A DNA stretch of 64,000 nucleotides from Azohydromonas caseinilytica (GTDB lineage: Bacteria; Pseudomonadota; Gammaproteobacteria; Burkholderiales; Burkholderiaceae_C), in the NCBI RefSeq assembly GCF_012927045.1, contig NZ_JABBFW010000001.1, positions 1 through 64,000 of the forward strand, read 5' to 3'. A program made the position numbers and the translations under genes. Position 1 is the stretch's first letter. Each line of letters begins with the position of its first letter. Of the stretch, positions 1 through 8,314 are shown piece by piece. The notes under the pieces were generated by a model. The model saw only the letters and a program-made list of their open reading frames with translations. It had not been told where the DNA came from and did no database searches.

Positions 1-122
1 CTGCCCAGCGGGCAGCTCCCCTTCACCGAACAGGCTGGGCTGGCCTTGTTCACTCCCTGCTGCGGACGGCGCTTGACTCATGCGCCCATTGTCCCGGCGG
101 CCGGGAGATTCATTCACACCTT
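1..122. other. left flank of the insertion sequence, no gene identified
   Basis: This short stretch lies outside the left inverted repeat of the IS. One forward frame stays open from base 1 to a stop at 124-126, so it may be the 3' end of a gene cut by the window edge or by the IS. The translated piece matches nothing I recognise, including SctQ or SctP, the genes one would expect upstream of sctR. Confidence 0.3.
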
Positions 123-141
123 CTGAGCTCGACTTTGGCCA
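123..141. repeat. left terminal inverted repeat of the IS
   Basis: The sequence pairs with 1562-1580 in inverted orientation with one mismatch at position 125. The last 16 bases (126-141) are perfect. Confidence 0.8.
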
Positions 142-211
142 TTCCCGCGCTGTAAAGGCGAAGCGGATCGGCTCGTAGACTGACTTTTCTCTCCGGGCAA
201 GGGAGAAGGCC

Positions 212-1561
212 ATGTCTGTTTTGCCGACCCGCTTCGCGCAGGTCATTTTGTGCTTCGCCGGGCTGTTTTGTCAGCGAACTTGGCAGCATGCCCAGTTGCT
301 GCTCATGGGCGCGGTGCTGGTGCCCGGCGCGCGCACCGTCGCCAGCGTGCTGCGGGTACTGGGCTTGGCCGGCGAAGCGCACTTCGTGAACTTCCATCGC
401 GTTCTGAGTCGCGCGGTGTGGTCGCCACGGGTGGCAGCACGCGTGCTGCTGGGGATGCTGGTGCGCGCCTTCGTGCCCGACGGACCCATCGTGCTGGGTA
501 TCGACGACACGATCGAGCGTCGGCGTGGGACCCACATCGCCGCACGCGGCATCTACCGGGATCCCGTGCGCTCGTCTCGCAGCCATTTCGTCAAGGTAGG
601 CGGTCTGCGCTGGCTCAGCGTGATGCTGCTCGCACCTATTGCCTGGGCGCATCGCGTCTGGGCGCTGCCTGTGCTGACCGCCCTGGCACCATCCGAACGC
701 CACGACCGCCAACACGGACGTCGTCACAAGGCGCTGACGGACCACGGCCGACAACTGCTGCGCCAGATCGCACGGTGGTTACCAGATCGGGAGTTGGTGA
801 TGGTGGCCGATTCGAGCTTCTCGGCACTGGAGTTTTTGAGCGCGCTGGCACCGCGCATGAGTTGCATCACGCGGCTGCGCCTGGATGCCCGGCTGTTTGC
901 GCCGCCGCCGCCACGCAAGCCTGGACGCCCCGGACGCCCGGCACTCAAAGGCGAGCGGCTGCCCACGTTGGCCAGCAAGTTGATCAACGCCCGCACACGC
1001 TGGCAACGCGTGCTGGTGCCGGCCTGGTATGGGCTCACAGCACGCCCTATCGAGGTCGTCTCAGGCTGCGCGGTGTGGCAGCACCCGGGACTGCCGGTGG
1101 TGCCCCTGCGCTGGGTGCTTATCCGAGACCCGTTGGGGCGTTTCGATCCCCAGGCGTTGCTGTGTACCAACCAGGGCATGACAGCGCTGCAGATCGTGGC
1201 GTTCTTCGTTCGGAGGTGGCAGCTGGAGGTCACCTTCGAGGAGGCCCGCCGGCACCTCGGGTTGGAGACGCAACGGCAGTGGAGCGCGCTGGCTATTGCA
1301 CGCACCACGCCGATCTTGCTGGGCCTGTTCTCGTTGGTGACGCTGCTGGCCAACACGCTCGTGCGCAATGGCAGCCTGCCCATGCGCCAGGCCGCCTGGT
1401 ACACCAAAACCATCCCAACCTTCAGCGACGCGCTCGCAGCAGTCCGGGCGCACTGGTGGCGGGCCATCGGTTTAGCAACGTCCCGGCGCGAACGCGACAT
1501 CATCAAAGTCCCGCGCAGTGTGTTCCGCCGCCTGCACGAGGCGGCTTGCTATGCCGCGTGA
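212..1561 (+). CDS. IS701-type DDE transposase
   Basis: This 449-residue protein is a DDE-fold transposase of the IS701/IS4 superfamily and would cut and rejoin the ends of its own element. The first acidic residue is in GIDDTIER (about residue 95), the second in VMVADSSF (about 195) and the glutamate in VTFEEARRHLGLE (about 345), in the usual order and spacing. A DUF4322-like N-terminal part precedes them. The frame is intact from an ATG preceded by a purine-rich gagaagg to a TGA that abuts the right inverted repeat, so the copy may be active. Its base composition matches the host, which suggests an element adapted to high-GC genomes. Confidence 0.88.
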   Translation: MSVLPTRFAQVILCFAGLFCQRTWQHAQLLLMGAVLVPGARTVASVLRVLGLAGEAHFVNFHRVLSRAVWSPRVAARVLLGMLVRAFVPDGPIVLGIDDTIERRRGTHIAARGIYRDPVRSSRSHFVKVGGLRWLSVMLLAPIAWAHRVWALPVLTALAPSERHDRQHGRRHKALTDHGRQLLRQIARWLPDRELVMVADSSFSALEFLSALAPRMSCITRLRLDARLFAPPPPRKPGRPGRPALKGERLPTLASKLINARTRWQRVLVPAWYGLTARPIEVVSGCAVWQHPGLPVVPLRWVLIRDPLGRFDPQALLCTNQGMTALQIVAFFVRRWQLEVTFEEARRHLGLETQRQWSALAIARTTPILLGLFSLVTLLANTLVRNGSLPMRQAAWYTKTIPTFSDALAAVRAHWWRAIGLATSRRERDIIKVPRSVFRRLHEAACYAA

Positions 1562-1580
1562 TGGCCAAAGTCGAGCTGAG
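1562..1580. repeat. right terminal inverted repeat of the IS
   Basis: Begins at the base after the transposase TGA and is the reverse complement of 123-141 apart from one base. Confidence 0.8.
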
Positions 1581-1639
1581 TGCTTGGATTTCGCCCGCCA
1601 GTGATACGGACTACATGGAATCTCAGGACCTTGATTTCC

Positions 1640-1731
1640 GTTCGCCCTGAGGTATCGAAGGGTGAACGGCTCCTGCCGTGCGGCAGGCGTCCGAGCCTGT
1701 CGGATTCGCACTTCGATACCTCAGTGCGAAC
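1640..1731. repeat. REPIN-like pair of inverted REP units
   Basis: Positions 1640-1660 and 1711-1731 form an inverted repeat of 21 bp with one mismatch; the inner 14 bp (ctgaggtatcgaag) are perfect. The consensus gttcgNNctgag...tcgaag resembles the REP-type units scattered through Acidovorax, Xanthomonas and related genomes. The 50-bp spacer holds a smaller gc-rich hairpin (ctgccgtgcggcag, 1672-1685). The element occupies the space between the IS and sctR, where one would expect the upstream T3SS gene. Confidence 0.65.
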
Positions 1732-1797
1732 GGCCATTTCACAACCAAGACGGCATTGAGTTGAACCGCGCGGCGCGGCCCCGCAACCCACCGCGCG

Positions 1798-2451
1798 ATG
1801 GACCTCACCTCATTCACCCCCTCGTCGGCGCTGCTGACGGTCGTCCTGCTCGCGCTGGCGCCGTTCGTGGCGGTCATGGTCACCTCCTTCACCAAGCTGG
1901 TGGTGGTGCTGAGCCTGCTGCGCAACGCGCTGGGGCTGCAGCAGGTGCCGCCCAACGTGGTGCTCAACGGCCTGGCGCTGGTGCTGAGCATTTACGTGAT
2001 GGCGCCGGTGGGCCTGGAAATGGGCCAGCGCCTGCAGGGCATCGACAACATCGGCGCCAGCACCGGCTCCATGCTCAAGGCCGCCGAGACGGCCAAGGAG
2101 CCGCTGCGCGGGTTCCTGGTGAAGCACAGCCGCCCGGTGGAGCGCGAGTTCTTCCTGAAGACGGCGCAGCGCGCGCTGCCGCCGGGCCAAGCCGCCAAGC
2201 TCACCGAACAGGACTTCCTGGTGGTGGTGCCGGCGTTCACCGTCAGCGAGCTGGCGGTGGCCTTCGAGATCGGCTTTTTGATCTTCCTGCCGTTCCTGGT
2301 CATCGACCTGGTGATCTCGAACGTGCTGATGGCGATGGGCATGATGATGCTGTCGCCGACCACCGTGTCGATGCCCTTCAAGCTGCTGCTGTTCGTGCTC
2401 ATCGACGGCTGGGTCAAGCTCACCCACGGGCTGATCCTCACCTACCTCTGA
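1798..2451 (+). CDS. sctR: type III secretion export apparatus protein SctR (YscR/HrcR family)
   Basis: SctR is an inner-membrane export-gate protein of the type III secretion injectisome. It assembles with SctS and SctT into the core pore. The 217-residue length, lack of a signal peptide and the segments VVVLSLLRNALGLQQVPPN, YVMAPVG, FLIFLPFLVIDLVISN and LAMGMMMLSPTTV-like text fit YscR/HrcR. Flagellar FliP is longer and has an N-terminal signal peptide, so I chose SctR. The ATG at 1798 has no evident Shine-Dalgarno sequence, and the upstream DNA is IS plus repeat, so expression is doubtful. sctS and sctT follow in the same direction. Confidence 0.88.
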   Translation: MDLTSFTPSSALLTVVLLALAPFVAVMVTSFTKLVVVLSLLRNALGLQQVPPNVVLNGLALVLSIYVMAPVGLEMGQRLQGIDNIGASTGSMLKAAETAKEPLRGFLVKHSRPVEREFFLKTAQRALPPGQAAKLTEQDFLVVVPAFTVSELAVAFEIGFLIFLPFLVIDLVISNVLMAMGMMMLSPTTVSMPFKLLLFVLIDGWVKLTHGLILTYL

Positions 2452-2491
2452 CCATGCCACGTTGCCTTGGCAACGGAGCCGGGAGACCGCC

Positions 2492-2764
2492 ATGCACCAC
2501 GGCGACATCGTGCAACTGACGCAGCAGGCGCTGTGGTTCGTGCTGCTGCTGTCGGCGCCGCCCATCATCGTGGCGGCGCTGGTGGGCCTGCTGGTGGCCT
2601 TCGTGCAGGCCGCCACGCAGCTGCAGGAGCAGACGCTGCAGTACGTGCTGAAGTTCTTCGCGATCGTGATCACGATCTTCCTGACGGCCTCGCTGCTGGG
2701 CGGCGGGCTCTACCAGTTCGGTGACCGCGTGTTCACCGACTTCGCCGGCCTGGTGCGGCGCTGA
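2492..2764 (+). CDS. sctS: type III secretion export apparatus protein SctS (YscS/HrcS family)
   Basis: This 90-residue protein has two membrane helices (about residues 15-40 and 50-75) separated by the conserved loop QAATQLQEQTL, the hallmark of YscS/HrcS/FliQ. It begins MHHGDIVQLTQQALW, which is closer to YscS than to FliQ. Together with SctR and SctT it forms the helical export gate in the inner membrane. The ATG at 2492 has a gggaga ribosome binding site 5-6 bases upstream. The next gene starts 5 bp after its stop. Confidence 0.87.
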   Translation: MHHGDIVQLTQQALWFVLLLSAPPIIVAALVGLLVAFVQAATQLQEQTLQYVLKFFAIVITIFLTASLLGGGLYQFGDRVFTDFAGLVRR

Positions 2765-2769
2765 AGGGC

Positions 2770-3570
2770 ATGGAAGCGCTGGCGCTGTTCGGCTCGCTGT
2801 CCGACACCGCCCTGCTGCTGGGCCTGTCGGTGACGCGCGTGGCCGTGTGCTTCCTGCTGGTGCCGCTGTTCACCGCGGAGGTGGTGCCGGCGTTGGTGCG
2901 CAACGCGCTGTTCGTGGCCGTGGCGCTGCTGGGCCTGGTGCTGCAGCCCTCGGCCGCGCCGGTGCACATGAGCGCATCCCAGTGGGCCGCGCTGCTGGCC
3001 AAGGAGGCCTTCATCGGCGGCGCGATCGGGCTGCTGTTCGCCGGCGTGCTGTGGGCCTTCGAGATCGCCGGGCAGCTCATCGACACCAAGATCGGCGCGA
3101 CGCAGGCGCAGATCGCGGACCCGCTGTCGGGCCACCAGACCACGCTCAACGGTGCCTTCTTCGGCCGCCTGGCGGCCTGGGTGTTCATGTCCCACGGCGG
3201 CTTCATGCTGCTGGTGGGCGCGCTGGTCGAGAGCTTCAACCGCTGGCCGGTGCGCCAGCCGCTGGCCGGGCTGGCGCTGGGCGGCGTGCGGGTATTCGAA
3301 GGCGAGCTGGGCCGCATCATGCTGCTGGCGCTGCTGGTGGCCGCGCCGGCGCTGCTGCTGCTCTACGTGATCGAAGGCGTGCTGGGGCTGATGAACCGCT
3401 TCGCGCAGCAGCTCAACGTGTTCTCGCTGGCGATGTCGCTCAAGGCGGTGGCGGCCACGCTGATCATCCTGGCGCAGCTCGCCACGCTGATCCAGCTGCT
3501 GCAGGACGACCTGATGGCGCGCGCCGGGGTGGTGCTGGAGGTGGTCGGGAGGCTGGTGGCCGGGAGCTGA
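2770..3570 (+). CDS. sctT: type III secretion export apparatus protein SctT (YscT/HrcT family)
   Basis: A 266-residue polytopic membrane protein of the SctT/FliR family that closes the SctRST export gate. Predicted helices cover residues 10-60, 75-110, 130-160, 180-215 and 220-250. Typical family text includes KEAFIGGAIGLLF and IGATQAQIADP. The usual neighbour sctU, which would follow sctT in most operons, is missing; the next genes are on the other strand. With sctQ, sctV and sctU absent from the window this trio looks like the end of a disrupted cluster or a remnant. Confidence 0.87.
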   Translation: MEALALFGSLSDTALLLGLSVTRVAVCFLLVPLFTAEVVPALVRNALFVAVALLGLVLQPSAAPVHMSASQWAALLAKEAFIGGAIGLLFAGVLWAFEIAGQLIDTKIGATQAQIADPLSGHQTTLNGAFFGRLAAWVFMSHGGFMLLVGALVESFNRWPVRQPLAGLALGGVRVFEGELGRIMLLALLVAAPALLLLYVIEGVLGLMNRFAQQLNVFSLAMSLKAVAATLIILAQLATLIQLLQDDLMARAGVVLEVVGRLVAGS

Positions 3571-3585
3571 ACGTCGGCCGGGATC

Positions 3586-3945
3586 TCAATCGCGGAACTC
3601 GCGCAAGGCCGTCGAGCCCGCCATCGCCGCCATCACGCGCCCTTCCTTGCCGATGGCCACGGCGGCGCCACGGGCGTAGAGCTCGACGAGTTCGCCGCGC
3701 TCGTTGTAGGCAAAGCGCAACTCACCGCCGTCGAGGAAGCACACATGGTGCGAGGCCATGCCGGCGACGTGCACCACCTCGTGGCTGTAGACCTCGCACA
3801 GGTTGCACAGGCCCACGCTGGTGATCTGCGGCAGCTCGGCAACCAGCTCCCCGCCGGTGCGCGTGAAGCGCGCGCCCCAGTCGGTGGCATGGGTCTCGCC
3901 TTCGGCCAGGCGATGGGCTTGGGACGGCAGGGCATGTTCGTTCAT
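3586..3945 (-). CDS. hypothetical protein, T3SS-adjacent
   Basis: I do not recognise this 119-residue protein. It has no signal peptide or membrane segment. A central region (about residues 35-75) is rich in beta-prone residues and carries two cysteines (CNLCEVYSHE) and a histidine cluster (ASHHVCF), which might bind a metal; that is conjecture. It is 11 bp downstream of another small gene on the same strand, so the two are probably co-transcribed and convergent with sctT. ATG at 3945 has a ggagc element just upstream (minus strand). Confidence 0.55.
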   Translation of the reverse strand: MNEHALPSQAHRLAEGETHATDWGARFTRTGGELVAELPQITSVGLCNLCEVYSHEVVHVAGMASHHVCFLDGGELRFAYNERGELVELYARGAAVAIGKEGRVMAAMAGSTALREFRD

Positions 3946-3956
3946 GGCGGGCTCCT

Positions 3957-4310
3957 TCACTGGGTGTAGTTGGCCGGGTCGATGGCGGGCGTGCCGTGGT
4001 GGCGGAACACGTCGCCGCCCTTGATGTGCTGCTGGCTCCTGATCTTTTCCGGGCTGGGCGGGGTGACGAAGACGATGCTGGCCTCGGCGGGGTCGCGCAG
4101 GTTGACGGCGGCGCTGGCGCCACCCTCGCGGTAGCTGGCGATGGCGCCAATGGCCATCTGCATGAACCAGGAGGCCGCGCCGGTGTTGCCCAGCCGGGCG
4201 TCGGTGGTCAAACAATCGATGTGCGCCTCGCTCCAGGCCAGGCGCAGCGTGCGCCGGGTCACGCCCAGACGTTGGTCGGCAAACAGCGATGACAGCTCGC
4301 AGAGGTCCAT
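3957..4310 (-). CDS. hypothetical protein, possible thiolase-fold remnant
   Basis: A 117-residue protein I cannot assign. Residues 30-60 (HIDCLTTDARLGNTGAAS) faintly resemble the C-terminal GHTxGAAG region of beta-ketoacyl synthases, and such thiolase-fold proteins do occur beside type VI effector clusters. No N-terminal synthase half is visible upstream, so it would be a fragment or a small derivative. The ATG at 4310 was taken as the first start of the open frame. It precedes the 119-residue gene by 11 bp. Confidence 0.5.
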   Translation of the reverse strand: MDLCELSSLFADQRLGVTRRTLRLAWSEAHIDCLTTDARLGNTGAASWFMQMAIGAIASYREGGASAAVNLRDPAEASIVFVTPPSPEKIRSQQHIKGGDVFRHHGTPAIDPANYTQ

Positions 4311-4551
4311 GCGCGATCTCCAGCGGGTGGGAGAAGCGCCGTCGGCCCCTCGGCCCGGGCGATCCGGGCGTGCGGGGCGAACTGCTCGGCACGGGCCTCA
4401 TTGCCGCATGGCGGCGGCGCTGTCGGCCATGGGAGCTTGCTGGGGCGGGACCGGGAGGGCTGTCCCGGCGGGCATGGTCAAAAGCTCCCGATCGGCGAGG
4501 CAGTGAGGGTTGGCGCGCTTGCGCGGCGACCCCGCATCGGACACGCCCCGC
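4311..4551. other. intergenic region, nothing identified
   Basis: 241 bp between two minus-strand genes. Short frames in it look like high-GC shadows and have no ribosome binding site or family resemblance. No clear terminator or promoter was found. Confidence 0.5.
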
Positions 4552-5988
4552 TCAGCGCGGCTGCAGCGCCAGCAGCTCGTGCGCCAGCGTGCCGGCGCCG
4601 GCACGCTGGAAGGCCTCGCGCACCTGCTCCAGCGACACCGGCAGCGGCGTGAAGTCCCCGCCCGCCACCGTCGCGGGCAGCGCCGGCAGCACGTCGCGCT
4701 CGGTGGCGAAGCAGGACACCGCCTCCTTCACGCCCTGCCCGTTCATGCGCAACTCGAAGCGCATCGGCCCCGGCAGCCGCAGCCCGGCCGCCGCATTGAC
4801 GCGCGAATCGGCCTGGAAGCGGTTGGGGAAGAAACGGCGCACCTGCCGGTGCTCGTCCTGGTGGAAGCAGTAGACATGCGCATCGCGGCTGGGGCGCAGC
4901 TCCAGCTCGATGCGCTCGCCGCCGCGCAAGCGCCCCGCCTCGCTGGCCGTGGCCACGCGCAGCGCCAGCGGGGCGGCGGCAGGCGCCGCGGCCGGCACGG
5001 GGGCCGTCGCCACGGCGGGCGCGGGCGCGGGCGCGGGCGCGGCCGGGCCCTGTGCCGGAGCGGGCGCCGGCGCCGGTGCGTTGTTCGCCGCGGCGCCGCG
5101 CGCGGCGATCTGGCGGTGGTCGGCGCGCAGGTAGGCCTTGAGGAAATCGTGGGTGAGCTTGGGCTCGCGCGACAGGCCCAGCGCCTCGCGGTAGCGGGCC
5201 ACAGCGTCCTTGGTCTTGGCGTTGACCACGCCGTCGGCCGGCCCGTCGTACACGCCGCGCAGCCGCAGCTGGTTCTGGAACCAGCCGATCAGCTCCCTGG
5301 GCCGCGCGGCCAGGGTGTCGTACCAGTCGCGGACCTCGGCCTCGACCTCCGGGTGCTCGGCCTCGGCGCCCAGGCAGCTCCAGTACGGCACCTTGGCCAG
5401 CCGGCCCACGAGCTGGATGCCGGCCACTTCCGTCAGCGCGCGCACCGCCTGCGGATCGCCGCCGCGCGTGGGCACGACGAATGACTGGCCGAAGACGCGG
5501 ATCTCGGCCACGCCGCTGCCGTGCAGCGTGGCGCGCTGGGTGGACGCGCCACCGGGCACGGCGCCGCGGTCCTGCGCCGACAGCAGGCCCAGCGTGACGG
5601 CGCGCGTGGCGGCATCGGGCCGCTGCACGGCGCCCTGCAGCATCAGCGGGGCGCCGCCCTGCCCGCCCGGGGCCGGCACCGTCAGCCGGATCGCCTGGCT
5701 GCGCCGTGACATGGCGCCGAAGGTGGCCTGCAGCAACTCGCGCGGCACCACCGACTGGCGCCCGCCGCTGTCGGGCGGCTCGCTCACCGCCAGCGGGAGG
5801 TCGCGCACGCCGTGGTCGAGCAGCAGGTCGTCCATGCAGCGCAGCCCGGCGGAGAAGTCCTCGACCTGGCGGCCGCTGGGCGGCGGCGCCGCGGGCTCGG
5901 GCGGCGTGGCCGCGCAGGCGGCCAGCAGGGCGGCAATGGCCAGGGACAGCGCGCTGCGGGCGCGGCGGGTCAGCGACGGGTGGGTCAT
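4552..5988 (-). CDS. lipoprotein with peptidoglycan-binding and DUF4384 domains
   Basis: A 478-residue envelope protein. Residues 1-25 are a lipoprotein signal with lipobox LLAAC. A PG_binding_1-like repeat lies at about residues 240-285 (LRLRGVYDGPADGVVNAKT). A long Ala/Pro linker (about 305-345) leads to a DUF4384 domain at about 350-430, with the typical HVYCFHQD and FPNRFQ text. DUF4384 proteins often accompany secretion or envelope-stress systems. The start at 5988 was chosen because the signal peptide begins there; a longer in-frame start at 6015 exists. It follows gltL on the same strand but is probably separately expressed. Confidence 0.75.
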   Translation of the reverse strand: MTHPSLTRRARSALSLAIAALLAACAATPPEPAAPPPSGRQVEDFSAGLRCMDDLLLDHGVRDLPLAVSEPPDSGGRQSVVPRELLQATFGAMSRRSQAIRLTVPAPGGQGGAPLMLQGAVQRPDAATRAVTLGLLSAQDRGAVPGGASTQRATLHGSGVAEIRVFGQSFVVPTRGGDPQAVRALTEVAGIQLVGRLAKVPYWSCLGAEAEHPEVEAEVRDWYDTLAARPRELIGWFQNQLRLRGVYDGPADGVVNAKTKDAVARYREALGLSREPKLTHDFLKAYLRADHRQIAARGAAANNAPAPAPAPAQGPAAPAPAPAPAVATAPVPAAAPAAAPLALRVATASEAGRLRGGERIELELRPSRDAHVYCFHQDEHRQVRRFFPNRFQADSRVNAAAGLRLPGPMRFELRMNGQGVKEAVSCFATERDVLPALPATVAGGDFTPLPVSLEQVREAFQRAGAGTLAHELLALQPR

Positions 5989-6063
5989 GACAGGCAACCT
6001 TTGGTCCTCGGCCACGGGGCGGCGCGATGGGCTCGCGCGAGGGAATGCCTGTCTCAGTTGCGC

Positions 6064-6098
6064 GCCGGCCGCCAGCGGTTCAAAGCACGGCGGCCGGC
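6064..6098 (-). terminator. hairpin downstream of gltL
   Basis: A perfect 10-bp stem (6064-6073 with 6089-6098) and a 15-base loop lie just after the gltL stop. There is no T tract on the minus strand, so it may be a weak terminator or only an mRNA-stabilising hairpin. Confidence 0.35.
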
Positions 6099-6108
6099 AT
6101 GGGACGGA

Positions 6109-6843
6109 TCAGTGGTTGAGGATCTTGGAGAGGAAATCCTTGGCCCGCGGCGCGCGCGCCTCGGGGTTGCCGAAGAACTCCTCCTTGTTGCAGTCCTCGA
6201 TGATCTTGCCCTGGTCCATGAAGATCACGCGGTGGCTGACCTTGCGCGCGAAGCCCATCTCGTGCGTCACGCACATCATGGTCATGCCCTCGTGGGCCAG
6301 CTGCACCATCACGTCCAGCACCTCGCCCACCATCTCCGGGTCCAGCGCCGAGGTGGGCTCGTCGAAGAGCATCACGATCGGGTCCATCGACAGCGCGCGC
6401 GCGATGGCCACGCGCTGCTGCTGGCCGCCGGACAGTTGCCCCGGGAACTTGTCCTTGTGCGCCATCAGGCCCACGCGGTCCAGCATCTTCAGCCCGCGCT
6501 TGAGGGCCTCGTCCTTGCTGCGGCCCAGCACCTTGATCTGCGCCAGCGTGAGGTTCTCGGTCACCGACAGGTGCGGGAACAGCTCGAAGTGCTGGAACAC
6601 CATGCCGACGTGGCTGCGCAGCTTGGGCAGGTCGGTCTTGGGGTCGGCGATGCTCACGCCGTTGACGATGATGTCGCCCTTCTGGAAGGGCTCCAGGGCA
6701 TTGACGGTCTTGATCAGCGTGGACTTGCCCGAGCCCGAGGGGCCGCAGACCACCACGACCTCACCCTTCTGGATGCTGGTGGTGCAGTCGGTGAGCACCT
6801 GGAAGCTGCCGTACCACTTGCTGACGTTCCGGATGTCGATCAT
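6109..6843 (-). CDS. gltL: glutamate/aspartate ABC transporter ATP-binding protein
   Basis: This 244-residue ATPase powers uptake of acidic amino acids through the GltJK membrane channel. Walker A is [10 protein letters not shown] (about residue 34), the signature is [15 protein letters not shown] (about 138) and Walker B is [16 protein letters not shown] (about 160). Length and text match the GltL/GlnQ polar amino-acid subfamily. It is the last gene of gltI-J-K-L, 12 bp after gltK. The assignment to glutamate/aspartate rests mainly on the adjacent GltI-type binding protein. Confidence 0.93.
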   Translation of the reverse strand: MIDIRNVSKWYGSFQVLTDCTTSIQKGEVVVVCGPSGSGKSTLIKTVNALEPFQKGDIIVNGVSIADPKTDLPKLRSHVGMVFQHFELFPHLSVTENLTLAQIKVLGRSKDEALKRGLKMLDRVGLMAHKDKFPGQLSGGQQQRVAIARALSMDPIVMLFDEPTSALDPEMVGEVLDVMVQLAHEGMTMMCVTHEMGFARKVSHRVIFMDQGKIIEDCNKEEFFGNPEARAPRAKDFLSKILNH

Positions 6844-6855
6844 GAGGATGCTCTC

Positions 6856-7524
6856 TCAACGGATGATGGCGATGCGCTTCTGCAGCCGCTTGACCAGCAT
6901 GGACAGGCTGAAGCAGATCACGAAGTAGACGAGTGCCGCGACGAGGTAGGTCTCAACGGGGCGGTTGTAGTTCTTGCCGGCGACCTCGAAGCCCTTGAGC
7001 AGGTCGTAGGCGCCGATGGCGTAGACCAGCGAAGTGTCCTGGAACAGGATGATGGTCTGCGTCAGCAGCACCGGCAGCATGTTGCGGAAGGCCTGCGGCA
7101 GCACCACCAGCTGCATGGTCTGCTTGTAGCTCATGCCCATGGCGTAGCCGGCGTAGACCTGCCCGCGCGGCACGCTCTGGATGCCCGCGCGCATGATCTC
7201 CGAGTAGTACGCGGCCTCGAACACGGTGAAGGTGATGGTGGCCGAGATTTCCGCACCCAATGGCTGCCCGGTCAGCAGCGGGATGAGCAGGAAGAACCAC
7301 AGGATCACCATCACCAGCGGGATGGAGCGCAGCGTGTCCACGTAGAGCTGCGCCGGGACCTGCAGCCACTTGTGGCTGGACAGCCGCATCATCGCCAGCA
7401 GCGTGCCGATGACGATGCCGCCGATCATCGCCACCACCGTGAGCTGCAGCGAGAACAGGAAGCCCTTGATGATGAAGCCGGTGACGACGTCCCAGGTCAG
7501 GAAGGAGAAGTCGAGGTTGAGCAT
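6856..7524 (-). CDS. gltK: glutamate/aspartate ABC transporter permease GltK
   Basis: A 222-residue inner-membrane permease of the HisMQ type. It has about five helices and the EAA loop EIMRAGIQSVPRGQVYAGYA near residue 115. The ATG at 7524 overlaps the gltJ stop by one base (TGATG), which decides the start over a longer open frame upstream. It pairs with GltJ to form the translocation channel. Confidence 0.92.
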   Translation of the reverse strand: MLNLDFSFLTWDVVTGFIIKGFLFSLQLTVVAMIGGIVIGTLLAMMRLSSHKWLQVPAQLYVDTLRSIPLVMVILWFFLLIPLLTGQPLGAEISATITFTVFEAAYYSEIMRAGIQSVPRGQVYAGYAMGMSYKQTMQLVVLPQAFRNMLPVLLTQTIILFQDTSLVYAIGAYDLLKGFEVAGKNYNRPVETYLVAALVYFVICFSLSMLVKRLQKRIAIIR

Positions 7525-8270
7525 CACTTGGCCCCCCCGACGGCGGTTCCCGGAATCCGCAGCCGCTTCTCGATGAACAGCGCGATGCGGTTGACCAGCA
7601 GGGCGGAGACGAAATAGAGCGCCGTCACGGCCAGGTAGATCTCCACGCCGCGCGAGGTTTCCTCCTGGGCCTGCATGGCGAACATGGTCAGCTCGGCGAT
7701 GGACACCGCGAAGGCCACGGCCGAGTTCTTGATGATGTTCATCGACTCGCTCGTCAGCGGCGGGATGACGATGCGAAAGGCCATGGGCAGCAGCACGTAG
7801 CGGTAGGTCTGCGGCAGCGTCAGCCCCAGTGCCAGCCCCGCGTAGCGCTGGCCTTGCGGCAGCGCCTGGATGCCCGCCTTCACCTGCTCCGACACGCGCG
7901 CCGAGGTGAAGTAGCCCAGCGCGAACGCCACCAGCATGAAGCTGGGGAAGGCTTGCAGCGGCGGGATGAGCGCCGGCAGCACGTGGTACCAGAGGAAGAG
8001 CTGCACCAGCAACGGGATGTTGCGGAACAGCTCCGTCCACGCGTTGCCCAGCGCCACCAGCACGCGGCTGGGCGTGGTGCGCAGGATGCCCACCACCGAG
8101 CCCACCACCAGCGCCACCAGCAGCGCCAGCAGCGCCACCGACAGCGTCCAGCCCCAGGCCGAGAGCATCCAGTCGAGGTAGGTGATGGAGCCGTCGCTGC
8201 CAAAGCAGCGCGGCACCACCTCGCCTTCGATGGTGTCCCGGCAGAACACCTGCCAGTCCCAAGTCGCCAC
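7524..8270 (-). CDS. gltJ: glutamate/aspartate ABC transporter permease GltJ
   Basis: A 248-residue permease of the HisMQ family. It carries the long periplasmic N-terminal segment with a cysteine (about residues 8-25) typical of GltJ and the EAA-like loop VKAGIQALPQGQRYAGLAL near residue 135. Four to five membrane helices follow residue 27. The gene is 123 bp from gltI, separated by a terminator-like hairpin, and overlaps gltK by one base. Confidence 0.92.
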   Translation of the reverse strand: MATWDWQVFCRDTIEGEVVPRCFGSDGSITYLDWMLSAWGWTLSVALLALLVALVVGSVVGILRTTPSRVLVALGNAWTELFRNIPLLVQLFLWYHVLPALIPPLQAFPSFMLVAFALGYFTSARVSEQVKAGIQALPQGQRYAGLALGLTLPQTYRYVLLPMAFRIVIPPLTSESMNIIKNSAVAFAVSIAELTMFAMQAQEETSRGVEIYLAVTALYFVSALLVNRIALFIEKRLRIPGTAVGGAK

Positions 8271-8314
8271 GTTGTTGTTCTCCCTTCGCGGCGCCGGCGC
8301 GGCGGCGCCCCAAG

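Larger units (their letters stand above)
123..1580 (+). mobile_element. IS701-type insertion sequence, apparently complete
   Basis: One transposase gene is bounded by terminal inverted repeats. The left end (123-141) and the reverse complement of the right end (1562-1580) agree at 18 of 19 positions, with the shared core agctcgactttggcca. The right repeat begins directly after the transposase stop codon. I see no convincing short target duplication in the flanks, so the exact outer borders are uncertain by a few bases. The element lies about 215 bp upstream of sctR. Confidence 0.8.

Noticed and set aside
1798-3570. Calling these genes flagellar fliP, fliQ and fliR.
   Set aside because: SctR lacks the FliP signal peptide and length, and SctR/S/T residues follow YscR/S/T; there are no other flagellar genes nearby.
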